From positions 1 through 39,324 of the forward strand of contig CAZWHW010000016.1 in assembly GCA_964633815.1 (NCBI GenBank): a stretch of DNA of 39,324 bases, written 5' to 3'. A model generated the notes under the pieces. The model worked only from the letters and a program-made list of their open reading frames with translations. It was not told where the DNA came from and made no database searches. This stretch comes from CALKZN01 sp964633815. GTDB taxonomy: Bacteria; Pseudomonadota; Gammaproteobacteria; Arenicellales; Arenicellaceae. Of the stretch, positions 8,484 to 17,230 are shown piece after piece (position 1 is the first letter of the stretch; the number at the start of each line of letters is the position of its first letter). The position numbers and the translations under genes were made by a program.

Positions 8484-9950
8484 TTATGTCACATCAATCA
8501 ACTGCACATTGCCGTCTTCGTCAACTTCAGCCATAGAACCTGATGGTTCTTCTAAGAATAGTAGAGTCACAAAACCTAACACTGCAGTTCCAGCAATAAC
8601 TAAGAAAAAGGTTGATGCGTCAACTAGTGAGAAAATTGTTAAATAAGTGACAGCGCCAACATTGCCATATGCGCCAGTCATACCAGCAATTTGACCAGTC
8701 AGACGACGTTTAATTAGTGGCACAACAGCAAATACTGCACCTTCACCAGCCTGGACGAAGAAAGAACAAACCATTGCAGCAACAACGGCAAGCCATAGAG
8801 CCCAGCTTGAGTCTACTAACGACATTAGAAAGTAACCAACTGCGAGACCAGCAGTTAAAATTAATAAGGTTGATTTTCGACCAAATCGATCAGAAATCCA
8901 ACCGCCGCCTGGACGCGACATTAAGTTCATGAAGGCATATGCTGAAGCAACCATGCCTGCTTGAACAGCACCCAGTTGGAATGTTTCAGCGAAAAATAAA
9001 GGCAACATTGAAACAACAGCAAGCTCTGAACCAAATGTTGCAAAATACAATACATTTAAAACAGCGACTTGTTTAAATTTATAGCGATGCACTTCAGGAA
9101 TTTCTTCTTTGAAAACTGCTTTGTTAACACTAATAGCCTTGTAACAATCAAAGATAAATAAAAGCACAAGACCAATATAGAAGATTAAGGCAGTATTAGC
9201 GCTGAGCATGCTGACGCCTTTAGGAGAAAGCTTCCATGTTAGTAATGCTAAAGCTGCATACAAAGGAATCTTCATGAATAGTAAAAAGTACAAATCGCCC
9301 TTGCTTGTCACTTCCAGAGCGCCTACTTGTTTTGCTTTGAAATATGTTGAGCCTTTTGGAGTGTCTGAAGCTTGGAAGAAATATAGTAAGCCAAAAATAA
9401 CAGCAAGCAAGCCAGTCAATGCAATCGCATAACGCCAACCATCTTCACCGCCAAACATTAAAGCAATTGTAGGTAATGTGAACGCAGCGGCAGCCGAACC
9501 AAAATTGCCCCAACCACCATAAATTCCTTCAGCAGTACCCATTTCATTTGCTGGGAACCATTCACTCACCATACGAATACCAACTACGAAGCCAGCACCT
9601 ATACCTCCTAATAAGAAACGAGCCAGTGCAGCTTGTTGGAAAGAGTCTGCAAAAGCAAACATCAAGCAAGGAATAGAAAAAACAATCAATAACGCTGAAT
9701 ATACTTTTCTCGGACCGTAAAGGTCTGTCAGCATACCAATGATGATTCTTGCGGGGATTGTTAACGCTACATTGAGGATTAATAGGGTTTTAATCTCTGA
9801 TTTTGTCAGCCCTAAAGAAGCAGCTATTGATTGGAGTAATGGCGCTAGATTGAACCAGACAAAGAAAGAAATAAAGAAAACCATCCAGCTCAAGTGGAGA
9901 ATTTTCATTTTCCCAGTAAATGAAAATAGATTAAATTTTTGTGCTGACAT
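8484..9950 (-). CDS. narK: NarK-type nitrate/nitrite MFS transporter
   Basis: A 488-residue, 12-helix major facilitator protein of the nitrate/nitrite porter family. Both family signature motifs are present: GIYGGWGNFGSAAAA (around 142-156) and GAYGNVGAVTY (around 426-436). The MFS loop motif GMLTDLYGPRK is at 72-82. A longer loop after helix 6 (ASDTPKGSTYF...) is as in bacterial nitrate importers. It probably imports nitrate for assimilation, which its sigma-54/NtrC-type promoter also suggests; nitrate/nitrite exchange is possible. A GAGG ribosome-binding site sits about 8 bases before the ATG. A terminator follows the gene. Confidence 0.93.
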   Translation of the reverse strand: MSAQKFNLFSFTGKMKILHLSWMVFFISFFVWFNLAPLLQSIAASLGLTKSEIKTLLILNVALTIPARIIIGMLTDLYGPRKVYSALLIVFSIPCLMFAFADSFQQAALARFLLGGIGAGFVVGIRMVSEWFPANEMGTAEGIYGGWGNFGSAAAAFTLPTIALMFGGEDGWRYAIALTGLLAVIFGLLYFFQASDTPKGSTYFKAKQVGALEVTSKGDLYFLLFMKIPLYAALALLTWKLSPKGVSMLSANTALIFYIGLVLLFIFDCYKAISVNKAVFKEEIPEVHRYKFKQVAVLNVLYFATFGSELAVVSMLPLFFAETFQLGAVQAGMVASAYAFMNLMSRPGGGWISDRFGRKSTLLILTAGLAVGYFLMSLVDSSWALWLAVVAAMVCSFFVQAGEGAVFAVVPLIKRRLTGQIAGMTGAYGNVGAVTYLTIFSLVDASTFFLVIAGTAVLGFVTLLFLEEPSGSMAEVDEDGNVQLIDVT

Positions 9951-9991
9951 TTTACAAGCCTCGTTGCTTATTTAAATTGAATTCATAGCAC

Positions 9992-10007
9992 AGCAATGAC
10001 TATGCCA
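9992..10007 (-). promoter_or_regulatory. Sigma-54 (-24/-12) promoter of narK
   Basis: The minus strand reads TGGCATAGTCATTGCT, matching the RpoN consensus TGGCAC-N5-TTGCW with the invariant GG and GC ten bases apart. The predicted transcript would start near 9981, giving a leader of about 30 bases. Two NtrC-like dyads lie upstream at a normal enhancer distance. Confidence 0.78.
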
Positions 10008-10085
10008 ACTTTTGTTGAAACGTGCCAGTAAAGGCTTTTGGTCTAATAATTAGGCTTGCAATCAGCAATCCTTTGCATAAGTTTG

Positions 10086-10102
10086 CGCACTAAAATGATT
10101 CA
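10086..10102 (-). promoter_or_regulatory. Degenerate NtrC-like site upstream of narK
   Basis: One good half-site GCAC (10087-10090) with N7 spacing to a poor second half (ATTC). It is centred near -113 relative to the predicted sigma-54 start and 42 bp, about four helical turns, from the better dyad at 10128. On its own it would be ignored; the phased position makes it a candidate. Confidence 0.4.
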
Positions 10103-10127
10103 AATGCAATTCATTATCGGTGCATGT

Positions 10128-10144
10128 TGCACTTTTTTAGTGCT
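10128..10144 (-). promoter_or_regulatory. NtrC-type binding dyad upstream of narK
   Basis: TGCACTTTTTTAGTGCT contains perfect GCAC-N7-GTGC half-sites, the NtrC (NR-I) recognition pattern. It is centred near -155 relative to the predicted narK start. It overlaps the 3' flank of the VC0807-like gene, which ends at 10151. Confidence 0.65.
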
Positions 10145-10150
10145 ATCGCT

Positions 10151-10897
10151 TTAATTTCTAATGATGTCTTCTAATGTCAGGCCAGACAATTTAGTGATAT
10201 GACGGAAAATATAAAACATGGCATAAAACATGACGATCATACAAGGCAATACAATGACAGGGTAACTCCATAAATTCATTGAGCCGAGTTGGTCATTAAA
10301 TTCAGCCGTTCCTGTTGGGCTGGTGATTAAAAATTTTGCTAATAAATAATTTAGAGTTGCAGATAAAAAGAATGAACCTGCCAGCATTAAGGTGGCATTT
10401 TTTAATACGCGTTCGAATTGATTTTTATTGTTGTTTTCTGTGAGTGCAGTATCAACTTTATCAACATGTAACACAGTATCGTTATATAAAAACATTTTTA
10501 CCAAAGGTGAACGGGTTTTGGTGCTAATTAACACAGCGATTCCAATAACCAAGGGGATTAATGCTTCTTTGATAGCAATATAAGCCGAATCTAGTTTCAA
10601 CAGACCAATCCCGCCAGTTAATAAAATACTAATAAAACCTAATGCAGGAATGAATTTGATTTTTTTACTTTTGATGAATTCCCATATACCCCAAGCGAGT
10701 GGTAAGCTCAATGCCGCAACTAATGACCATGTCGCCCCTAATTGATCATCACCACTGAGTTTTTTTAGAATCATAGTGGGTAACAAAATACAAATACCCA
10801 TTTCAAAAAATAAGTGACTGAGCGATTGTTTCTTTGGTTGAGAACTGTTTTCGTCAACGGGTTTTGTTTCAGGGTTTGTATTTGGATTATCTGACAT
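10151..10897 (-). CDS. VC0807-like integral membrane protein
   Basis: A 248-residue protein with a hydrophilic, Asn/Pro-rich N-terminus (about 1-25) and six or so membrane segments. The order and motifs (FFEMGICILLPTMIL, LPLAWGIWEFIKSKK, a central FLYNDTVL and the closing LEDIIRN) fit the uncharacterised VC0807 family of gammaproteobacteria. No function is known. It shares strand with narK, but about 200 bases with the narK control elements separate them, so it is probably a separate unit. It is divergent from the deoxynucleoside kinase gene. Confidence 0.72.
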   Translation of the reverse strand: MSDNPNTNPETKPVDENSSQPKKQSLSHLFFEMGICILLPTMILKKLSGDDQLGATWSLVAALSLPLAWGIWEFIKSKKIKFIPALGFISILLTGGIGLLKLDSAYIAIKEALIPLVIGIAVLISTKTRSPLVKMFLYNDTVLHVDKVDTALTENNNKNQFERVLKNATLMLAGSFFLSATLNYLLAKFLITSPTGTAEFNDQLGSMNLWSYPVIVLPCMIVMFYAMFYIFRHITKLSGLTLEDIIRN

Positions 10898-11040
10898 AAA
10901 TAAGTGACAGCTTTAGTTTGGCTAATTGAAAATAAGACGTTAAAAATTTTCGATAGGATAGCATGGCAATTGTTAAAGAATATGTAAATTTTTTTAGCTG
11001 AAAGCACTTTTTCAATCCAGCATAGTTTAGAATTCAAAAT

Positions 11041-11709
11041 ATGAATATTGAAGCTAAAAGAGCTGTTAGTCATTCAAGATATATAGCCATTGAAGGGCCA
11101 ATTGGCGTCGGCAAGTCTAGTCTTGCCCGTAAGCTTGCTAATGCTTTTCATTCGGACATATTATTAGAGCAACCAGCTGATAATCCTTTTTTAGAAAAGT
11201 TTTATTCTGCGCCCAAGCTGCATGCATTGCCGACCCAGTTATTCTTTTTATTCCAACGCGTTAATCAATTACAATCGACCCAGCAGGGTGATTTGTTTGC
11301 TGGCGGCTTGATTGCAGATTTTATGTTGGATAAAGACCAATTATTCGCTCAGGTGACTTTGGATAACGAAGAGTATCGTTTATACCAGCAAGTTTATGCC
11401 AATTTAAATGTGGAGATACCTAAGCCCGATTTGGTAATTTATTTACAAGCACCAGTGCATATTTTACAAAAACGCATTGAAAGACGTGGCGTAGACTATG
11501 AATTGGATATAAAGACTCGTTATTTGCAAAAGCTCTCCGATGCTTATGCAGCTTATTTTCACCGCTATGACCTATCACCGCTTTTAATTGTGAATGCCGC
11601 AGATATGAACTTTATAGATATACCGAGCCATTTTGAAGCATTGGTTCAACATATCCGTCAAATAGATAGTGGAAAAAATTATTTTAATCCATTATTAGAG
11701 ACACTCTAA
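11041..11709 (+). CDS. Deoxynucleoside kinase family protein
   Basis: A 222-residue cytosolic kinase of the dNK/dGK family, which phosphorylates deoxynucleosides for salvage. The Walker A motif GPIGVGKSS is at residues 19-27. The sequence DFMLDKDQLFAQ, the LVIYLQAP strand and the RIERRGVDYE lid arginines follow the family order. It is 39 bases ahead of panB. A deoxynucleoside kinase next to panB-panC is a common gammaproteobacterial arrangement (often with folK before it; folK is not here). Exact nucleoside preference cannot be predicted. Confidence 0.87.
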   Translation: MNIEAKRAVSHSRYIAIEGPIGVGKSSLARKLANAFHSDILLEQPADNPFLEKFYSAPKLHALPTQLFFLFQRVNQLQSTQQGDLFAGGLIADFMLDKDQLFAQVTLDNEEYRLYQQVYANLNVEIPKPDLVIYLQAPVHILQKRIERRGVDYELDIKTRYLQKLSDAYAAYFHRYDLSPLLIVNAADMNFIDIPSHFEALVQHIRQIDSGKNYFNPLLETL

Positions 11710-11748
11710 TTTCTCTTTTTTTAAAAGTTCATTGATTGAGGTTAACAA

Positions 11749-12546
11749 ATGAATTTAACTACGGTTGCAACACTCAAAAAGCAAAAAGAAAATGGCGAAA
11801 AAATCGCTTGTTTGACTGCTTATGATTATAGCTTTGCTGCTTTATTGGACAGGAATGGGGTCGATATCATTCTGGTAGGCGACTCATTGGGTATGGTTAT
11901 TCAGGGGCATGACACACCTGTGCCTGTTACGCTAGAAGATTGCATCTATCACACTCGTTGTGTCAGTCGTGGCACAGAAAAAGCGATGGTAATTGGTGAT
12001 TTGCCTTTCGGCTCATATCAAGTGAGCAAAGAACAAGCATTACGAAATTCAGTGCGTTTAATGCAAGAAGGTGGAGCGCAGTTAATTAAATATGAAGGTG
12101 GTCAACATATGGTTGAAGTCACTGATTTTTTAACTACTCGTGGAATAGCAGTTTGTGGTCATATTGGTTTGACTCCTCAGTCTGTGAATCAATTTGGCGG
12201 TTTTAAAGTACAAGGTCGTGGTGATGTAGGTGATAGATTGTTGGACGAAGCGATTTCCCTAGAGCAAGCTGGAGTTAGCCTGTTAATTCTTGAGGCGATT
12301 CCGCAAGATCTGGCTAAAAAAGTGACTGCTGCTTTATCTATCCCAACGATTGGTATTGGTGCAGGAATAAATTGCGATGGTCAAATTCTTGTTTTGCAGG
12401 ATATGTTGGGTATTTATCCGGTAGGAAGCCCCAAGTTTTCAAAGAATTTTATGCAAGAAGCTACTTCAATTGATGAGGCAGTGGCGAATTATGTTGCAAG
12501 TGTTAAAGCAGGCGAATTTCCTGAGCAAAAACATAGTTTTTCATAG
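11749..12546 (+). CDS. panB: 3-methyl-2-oxobutanoate hydroxymethyltransferase
   Basis: First enzyme of pantothenate synthesis: it adds a hydroxymethyl group from methylene-tetrahydrofolate to 2-ketoisovalerate to make ketopantoate. The 265-residue length is normal. Conserved segments include ACLTAYDYSFA, LVGDSLGMVIQGHD (Mg-binding Asp), EGG, CGHIGLTPQS and the closing GIGAGINCDGQILVLQDMLG. A GAGGT ribosome-binding site precedes the ATG. It lies in the kinase-panB-panC-panD cluster, separated from panC by 121 bases that hold two small hairpins. Confidence 0.97.
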   Translation: MNLTTVATLKKQKENGEKIACLTAYDYSFAALLDRNGVDIILVGDSLGMVIQGHDTPVPVTLEDCIYHTRCVSRGTEKAMVIGDLPFGSYQVSKEQALRNSVRLMQEGGAQLIKYEGGQHMVEVTDFLTTRGIAVCGHIGLTPQSVNQFGGFKVQGRGDVGDRLLDEAISLEQAGVSLLILEAIPQDLAKKVTAALSIPTIGIGAGINCDGQILVLQDMLGIYPVGSPKFSKNFMQEATSIDEAVANYVASVKAGEFPEQKHSFS

Positions 12547-12584
12547 TTATACTGAGTGTGTAATAGTTATGTTGTATTTTTTTG

Positions 12585-12633
12585 ATAAACTTCGTAAGTT
12601 TATATTTTTAATTGTGATTTTTGCTGTCACAAT
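12585..12633. other. Two small inverted repeats between panB and panC
   Basis: ATAAACTT-CGT-AAGTTTAT (12585-12603, followed by ATTTTTA) and ATTGTGA...TCACAAT (12611-12633, nine-base loop). The first could act as a weak terminator or attenuator, which would lower panC relative to panB. The second resembles a CRP site, but its half-site spacing is too long. Confidence 0.4.
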
Positions 12634-12667
12634 CTAGTTTCAGAATTTTATAAAGTAAAATTATTTA

Positions 12668-13519
12668 ATGAATATTATTAAGCGCGTTTCCCAATTAAGA
12701 GCTGCTGTTATCAATGCGAAACAGGCAAAAAAACGTGTCGCTTTTGTGCCCACTATGGGGAATTTACATGAAGGTCATCTTGATCTTGTTAGACAAGCCA
12801 AGCAAGAGGGTGATTTCGTCGTTGTTAGTATCTATGTAAATCCTTTGCAGTTTGGCGAAAATGAGGATTTAGGTAACTATCCCCGTACTGAACAACAAGA
12901 TGCTTTGTTGTTAGCTGATTTGGATGTGGATATTCTATTTTTACCTGATGAAAAAGCCATGTATCCAGGCGGGGATATTGCAGAGCAAACTATAGTTGAT
13001 ATACCAACATTATCAACGCATTACTGTGGTCAGCAACGTCCAATTCATTTTCGTGGTGTCACAACCGTTGTCGCAAGATTATTTAACATTGTCCAACCCG
13101 AAGTTGCAGTGTTTGGCAAAAAAGACTATCAACAGCTTTTTCTTGTTCGAAAAATGGTGAATGATTTAGCTTTTGCCATTGAAATTATCGGAGTTGAAAC
13201 TGCACGTGAGGAAAATGGCTTAGCCATGTCATCGCGTAATGGCTATCTGAATAAAACTCAACTTAAAAAAGCTGCAGGTTTACGTAAAACTATTCTCTGG
13301 CTTGCTGAGGAAATTAAAAAACCCAAAGCAAATTTACTAAAATTAACAAAACAAGCGCTAGAGAAACTTGAGAAGTCGGGATTCGAACCCCACTATGTAC
13401 ATATTGTTAGCCGCTTAACTTTGTTAAAACCTAAGAAGGGCGACACAGAATTGGTTATACTCGCAGCCGGCCAAATTGGTAAGTCTCGCTTGATTGATAA
13501 TCTAGAAATTGATCTTTAA
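12668..13519 (+). CDS. panC: Pantothenate synthetase
   Basis: Joins pantoate and beta-alanine using ATP, via a pantoyl-adenylate. The 283-residue protein has the nucleotide-binding motif VPTMGNLHEGHLDLV (HxGH at residues 35-38), YVNPLQFGENEDL, the conserved GVTTVVARLFNIVQP and FGKKDYQQ segments, and the AMSSRNGYL motif equivalent to KMSKS. All active-site motifs are present. No strong ribosome-binding site precedes the ATG. Beta-alanine would come from the panD product encoded next. Confidence 0.97.
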   Translation: MNIIKRVSQLRAAVINAKQAKKRVAFVPTMGNLHEGHLDLVRQAKQEGDFVVVSIYVNPLQFGENEDLGNYPRTEQQDALLLADLDVDILFLPDEKAMYPGGDIAEQTIVDIPTLSTHYCGQQRPIHFRGVTTVVARLFNIVQPEVAVFGKKDYQQLFLVRKMVNDLAFAIEIIGVETAREENGLAMSSRNGYLNKTQLKKAAGLRKTILWLAEEIKKPKANLLKLTKQALEKLEKSGFEPHYVHIVSRLTLLKPKKGDTELVILAAGQIGKSRLIDNLEIDL

Positions 13520-13583
13520 CGAAAGAGCTTTATTTTAAAGAATTTTATCTTGATAAATTAACTAAATCAGAGGTAACAACACT

Positions 13584-13973
13584 ATGCAACGAAACATGCT
13601 CCAAGCAAAACTCCACCGAGTTACAGCAACTCAAACTGAAGTTGGCTATGAAGGATCGGTAGCAATTGACCGTACATTGATGGAAGCCGCTGATATCAGA
13701 GAGTTTCAAGCAATAGATATTTACAATATCAATAATGGCGAACGATTTTCAAGCTATGCAGTAGCTGCTGAAAAAGATTCTGGTGCCATTGCAGTGCTTG
13801 GTGCAGCTGCAAGACGAGTAGCCATTGGTGATTTGCTAATTATTTGTACTTATAGCCAATACGATGAGATTGAAGCTGAAAAACATGATCCACATTTGAT
13901 TTATGTGGATGAGAAAAACCAAATAACTCACACTCATAATGGTTGTACTGATAAATTAGAATGTGTGATTTAG
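13584..13973 (+). CDS. panD: Aspartate 1-decarboxylase precursor
   Basis: Makes beta-alanine from aspartate. It is a pyruvoyl enzyme formed by self-cleavage between Gly24 and Ser25 in YEGSVAID, at the same position as in E. coli PanD; Ser25 becomes the pyruvoyl group. Active-site Tyr in YNINNGERF and the GAAARRV segment are present. The 129-residue length is normal, with a slightly longer C-terminal tail (THTHNGCTDKLECVI) than E. coli. An AGAGG ribosome-binding site precedes the ATG. A terminator follows, closing the pantothenate unit. Confidence 0.97.
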   Translation: MQRNMLQAKLHRVTATQTEVGYEGSVAIDRTLMEAADIREFQAIDIYNINNGERFSSYAVAAEKDSGAIAVLGAAARRVAIGDLLIICTYSQYDEIEAEKHDPHLIYVDEKNQITHTHNGCTDKLECVI

Positions 13974-13992
13974 AAAATACATAAATAACTTA

Positions 13993-14026
13993 AAAGGCTT
14001 GCTTTTATAGCAAGCTTTTTTTTTGC
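13993..14026 (+). terminator. Rho-independent terminator after panD
   Basis: A ten-base stem (AAGGCTTGCT with AGCAAGCTTT, one G-U) closes a short loop and is followed by an uninterrupted run of T to 14024. It lies about 20 bases past the panD stop and ends the pantothenate operon ahead of the glycan cassette. Confidence 0.88.
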
Positions 14027-14174
14027 TTATAGGCTTATAATATTGAAAAAACGATAAGCCTTATATAATGCGATAAATACATGTCTATCATTTCAAAGTA
14101 TCTTCTTTGTTTAAGATTAATCAGATAGAATCTCGTTTTCGAAATTTTTCAACACGCTATTCATTATAGGATTT

Positions 14175-15104
14175 ATGTCAAGCTCAGTAGCACCAAAACT
14201 AAGCATTATCATGCCAGCGTATAACCACGAAAATTTCGTCGGTGAAGCGATTGAAGGGGTGTTAAATCAAACCTTTACAGATTATGAATTTATCATTATT
14301 GATGATGGTTCGCAGGATGCAACTGCTGAGGTCATAAAAAGCTATCAAGACGACAGAATTCATTACTTTTATCAAGATAACCAAGATGCCTTTAATGCTA
14401 TTAATAATGGCATGGCTAAAGCCAAAGGTGAATTCTGGGCAATTTTGAATTCGGATGATGTCTATGAGCCGAATAGATTTGACGTGTTGTTTGATTTTCA
14501 AGTAAAGAATAATGCGGATTGTTTATTCACGGATGTTTATGCCATTGATGATGATAGTCATCCGCTTGATGATCCAGCGTTTGGCTGGAATCAATGGCAT
14601 CAAAAGAATCGACAAAAATATACAGATTTAAATGATCTTTATGCAGGTTTCTTGCATGGAAACTTTATGGTGACTACTTCTAACTTGTTTATGAAAGCTT
14701 CGTTGGCAAAACAAGTTGGAGGTTTCGCACCACTACGTTATTTACATGATTACGATTATATTTTCCGTTTGATGCTAGCAAGTCCAGACGCTTGTTTTTA
14801 TTTGGACGACCAGCAGTTATTAAAATATCGTATTCACGGCAGCAATACATTAAGCGAAGGCGCTATATTAGCGCGTCATCAAGATCAACAAGTGATTCGT
14901 CAATATATGTTGGCAGCGATTAATTGTCCTACGGACGCAGAGTTGACACAAAATCGTGTCAATACGGCTGTGGATAGACTAATAGCTCTTGAACATGAAT
15001 TATTGGCTGTTCAAGCAGAGTTAAGTTCAAAGCCTGAAGCTTCAATTCCTGCTAAAGGATTGAAGGCTGTTGTGCAAAGAGCAAGTCGTAAATTACGGGG
15101 TTAA
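14175..15104 (+). CDS. GT2 family glycosyltransferase
   Basis: A 309-residue GT-A fold transferase. The N-terminal strand LSIIMPAYNHENFVGEAIEGVLNQT (residues 9-33), then FIIIDDGSQDAT, and the sugar-nucleotide/metal motif AILNSDDVYEPNRF are typical of glycosyltransferase family 2. The C-terminal part (LHDYDYIFRLML, LLKYRIHGSNTLS) also matches this family. No membrane segment is seen. It should add a sugar to a surface polysaccharide or lipid-linked acceptor on the cytoplasmic side. It is the first gene of a four-gene unit with five bases to the next start. The sugar donor is unknown. Confidence 0.88.
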   Translation: MSSSVAPKLSIIMPAYNHENFVGEAIEGVLNQTFTDYEFIIIDDGSQDATAEVIKSYQDDRIHYFYQDNQDAFNAINNGMAKAKGEFWAILNSDDVYEPNRFDVLFDFQVKNNADCLFTDVYAIDDDSHPLDDPAFGWNQWHQKNRQKYTDLNDLYAGFLHGNFMVTTSNLFMKASLAKQVGGFAPLRYLHDYDYIFRLMLASPDACFYLDDQQLLKYRIHGSNTLSEGAILARHQDQQVIRQYMLAAINCPTDAELTQNRVNTAVDRLIALEHELLAVQAELSSKPEASIPAKGLKAVVQRASRKLRG

Positions 15105-15109
15105 ATAGA

Positions 15110-17212
15110 GTGTCTATTCAAACTTTCTCAGCTCTGAGTGATTTGATTGCCAAGGTTAGATCTCAAGCGGATTCGTTTGATGTGGTCAGCTTTGATATGT
15201 TTGATACTTTGTTGGTTCGACGAGTGGCAGACCCTGATATTGTTAAAAATGCCACTACGCGTTTCATTGATAATATAGCCAAGCAAAAAGGTTTATGGTC
15301 TAGTTTTCGTTTAGTCGATAATTTACGTAACACCATAGAAGATGAACACAGAGCCCGCAATGGCGAGGAACATCCTGATCACGAAGCGAACTACGATCAA
15401 TTTATGCCTGAAGTGTTAAAAAAACACTTTGGCGAGCATTACAATGATGCCTTGTTTCAACAAATTGCTGAGCATGAGATGCAAATGGAATCTGAGATTC
15501 TAGTGGCAAGGCAAGACTTTTATGGCTTATTGGATTTTCTCAAAGAACAAGGTAAGCGCTTATTTTTGCTCTCAGATATGTATTTGCCAAATCATTATTT
15601 GCAACGTTTGTTGGCAGATAAGCAAATGGATGAGTATTTTGAAGCTGTTGTCTCATCTGCTGATAGTTTTAAAGCTAAAGCTTCAGGCAGTGCATTCTCA
15701 TTGCTAGCTGATAAGTATCAACTTGATAAAAACCGTTGGTTACATATTGGTGATCATTCTTGGTCGGATGGCGAGAAGCCTGCCGAATTTGGATTAAAAG
15801 CCTACGTAATACAGGACAAACAAGAGCGAAAACGTAAAAAAATAGCTGAACGTTATGATTTTTTAGGTAAGAAACAACATATTTGGGCAGGACGATGTAT
15901 ACAACAAGTTATGTTGCCTATGGAAGCAGAAAATATTGAACGCTCTGAGCTGTATGCGGATGGATATCAATTTTTCGCTTATATTTTTGGCACCATGCTT
16001 TTCAAACTCAAACAAAGAGCGGATGAGCTAGGCATTAAAAAATTGTATTTCTGTGCTCGAGAAGGATGGATGCTCAAGCAATGTTGGGAATTAATGGCGC
16101 CAAAACTATGGCCTGAAGAAGCGGATCAATATGAATTACATTATTTGTATGTTAGTCGTTTGTCGTTAGGTAAAGCTAGCCTTGCGAATGGTGGTATGTC
16201 GGTTCTTGATATTGAAAATGCCTTGAGGCCTATAAATAATAGAGACTTTACCGATGTTGCGCGAGTTTATGGTTTGGATATTGAGCCGTTGAAGCCTTTT
16301 CTAGAAAAAGTGGGCTTAACTCCTGAATCAGATATTTCGGCTATTAGCCGTACGCAAGACAAATTTGTACGTTTGATGTTGTTATGTGATGACGAAGAGT
16401 TTAATACGGCTGTTAAAATACAAACACAAGCTTCTAATCAAGCCTTGTGTGCTTATCTGCGAGAAGAAGATTTTTTGAGTGATTCTCGGCAGTCAAAGCA
16501 AGCCCGCGTTGGTTTGATTGATATTGGCTGGGTTGGCACTATTCAAAGCAGCTTAAATCAAGCTATTTCGCATTGCGAAAATGAACGCCCCATTATTCAT
16601 GGCTTTTTTCTGGCTTCCAATGCGATGGCGAATATTCACCCACAATCGCATCATTCGCAAATTGAAGGTTTGCTGTTTGATGATGCGAAATTTTCCAGCA
16701 TTTCGAGCATTTTAACGTCGTGCAAAGATATCTTTGAGGAATTGACTAGGGCGTCTCATCCAACGTTGTTGGAATATCAAGCTGAGCAGAAAAAAGGTCA
16801 AGGCTATCATTTGCATTTTCGTTCAGAAGAACATGAAAGCTTTGCCAAAGAAATGCAACAATTTGACGCTTATAGCGATTTGCATGCAGGAATTTTTGAT
16901 GGAATAGAGCGTTTTGCGGTCGCGCTGGCTGTGCAAAACTATAAACCTGAAGCGTTACTCGAATGGTGCAAAGTGCTGATTGTCGGCAAATTAGGTTTGC
17001 CTACAACGAAAGAAATTAAACGTTTAAAAAACCAATATCATCAAGATGATTTTGCTAGACAGGGCGTACAACGAAAAGTAAATAAAACGATTCAAAAACA
17101 GTTAAACCGAGACCAGACCATCTGGTCGGTGCCTTTGAACATTAAATACAACCATTTGCTGGGTAAACTCTTATTATTAAACCGCTTTATTAAGATAATG
17201 AGAAAGCGTTAG
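15110..17212 (+). CDS. Large HAD-superfamily protein with polysaccharide-type C-terminal domain
   Basis: A 700-residue protein that starts at GTG 15110, just after the GT2 stop. The N-terminal HAD phosphatase-like domain has motif I DMFDTLLVRR (Asp29 and Asp32), motif II FLLSDMYLP (around 174-182) and motif IV GDHSWSDGEKP (around 217). The C-terminal ~430 residues carry KKLYFCAREGWMLKQ and GLIDIGWVGTIQSSL, segments I associate with HAD proteins of LPS and O-antigen clusters. The phosphatase residues are intact, but the biochemical role of such fusions is not settled. Its place between two glycosyltransferases suggests a job in surface glycan synthesis. Confidence 0.8.
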   Translation: MSIQTFSALSDLIAKVRSQADSFDVVSFDMFDTLLVRRVADPDIVKNATTRFIDNIAKQKGLWSSFRLVDNLRNTIEDEHRARNGEEHPDHEANYDQFMPEVLKKHFGEHYNDALFQQIAEHEMQMESEILVARQDFYGLLDFLKEQGKRLFLLSDMYLPNHYLQRLLADKQMDEYFEAVVSSADSFKAKASGSAFSLLADKYQLDKNRWLHIGDHSWSDGEKPAEFGLKAYVIQDKQERKRKKIAERYDFLGKKQHIWAGRCIQQVMLPMEAENIERSELYADGYQFFAYIFGTMLFKLKQRADELGIKKLYFCAREGWMLKQCWELMAPKLWPEEADQYELHYLYVSRLSLGKASLANGGMSVLDIENALRPINNRDFTDVARVYGLDIEPLKPFLEKVGLTPESDISAISRTQDKFVRLMLLCDDEEFNTAVKIQTQASNQALCAYLREEDFLSDSRQSKQARVGLIDIGWVGTIQSSLNQAISHCENERPIIHGFFLASNAMANIHPQSHHSQIEGLLFDDAKFSSISSILTSCKDIFEELTRASHPTLLEYQAEQKKGQGYHLHFRSEEHESFAKEMQQFDAYSDLHAGIFDGIERFAVALAVQNYKPEALLEWCKVLIVGKLGLPTTKEIKRLKNQYHQDDFARQGVQRKVNKTIQKQLNRDQTIWSVPLNIKYNHLLGKLLLLNRFIKIMRKR

Positions 17213-17230
17213 TAAGAAACTTGAATTGAT

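Noticed and set aside
10120..10132. GTGCA-TGT-TGCAC followed by T6 as a terminator
   Set aside because: The stem is only five bases and the T-run is on the wrong side for the minus-strand gene ending at 10151. The same bases overlap a better NtrC dyad.
12611..12633. CRP-like site TGTGA...TCACA between panB and panC
   Set aside because: The half-sites are nine bases apart rather than six, so it does not match a CRP operator.
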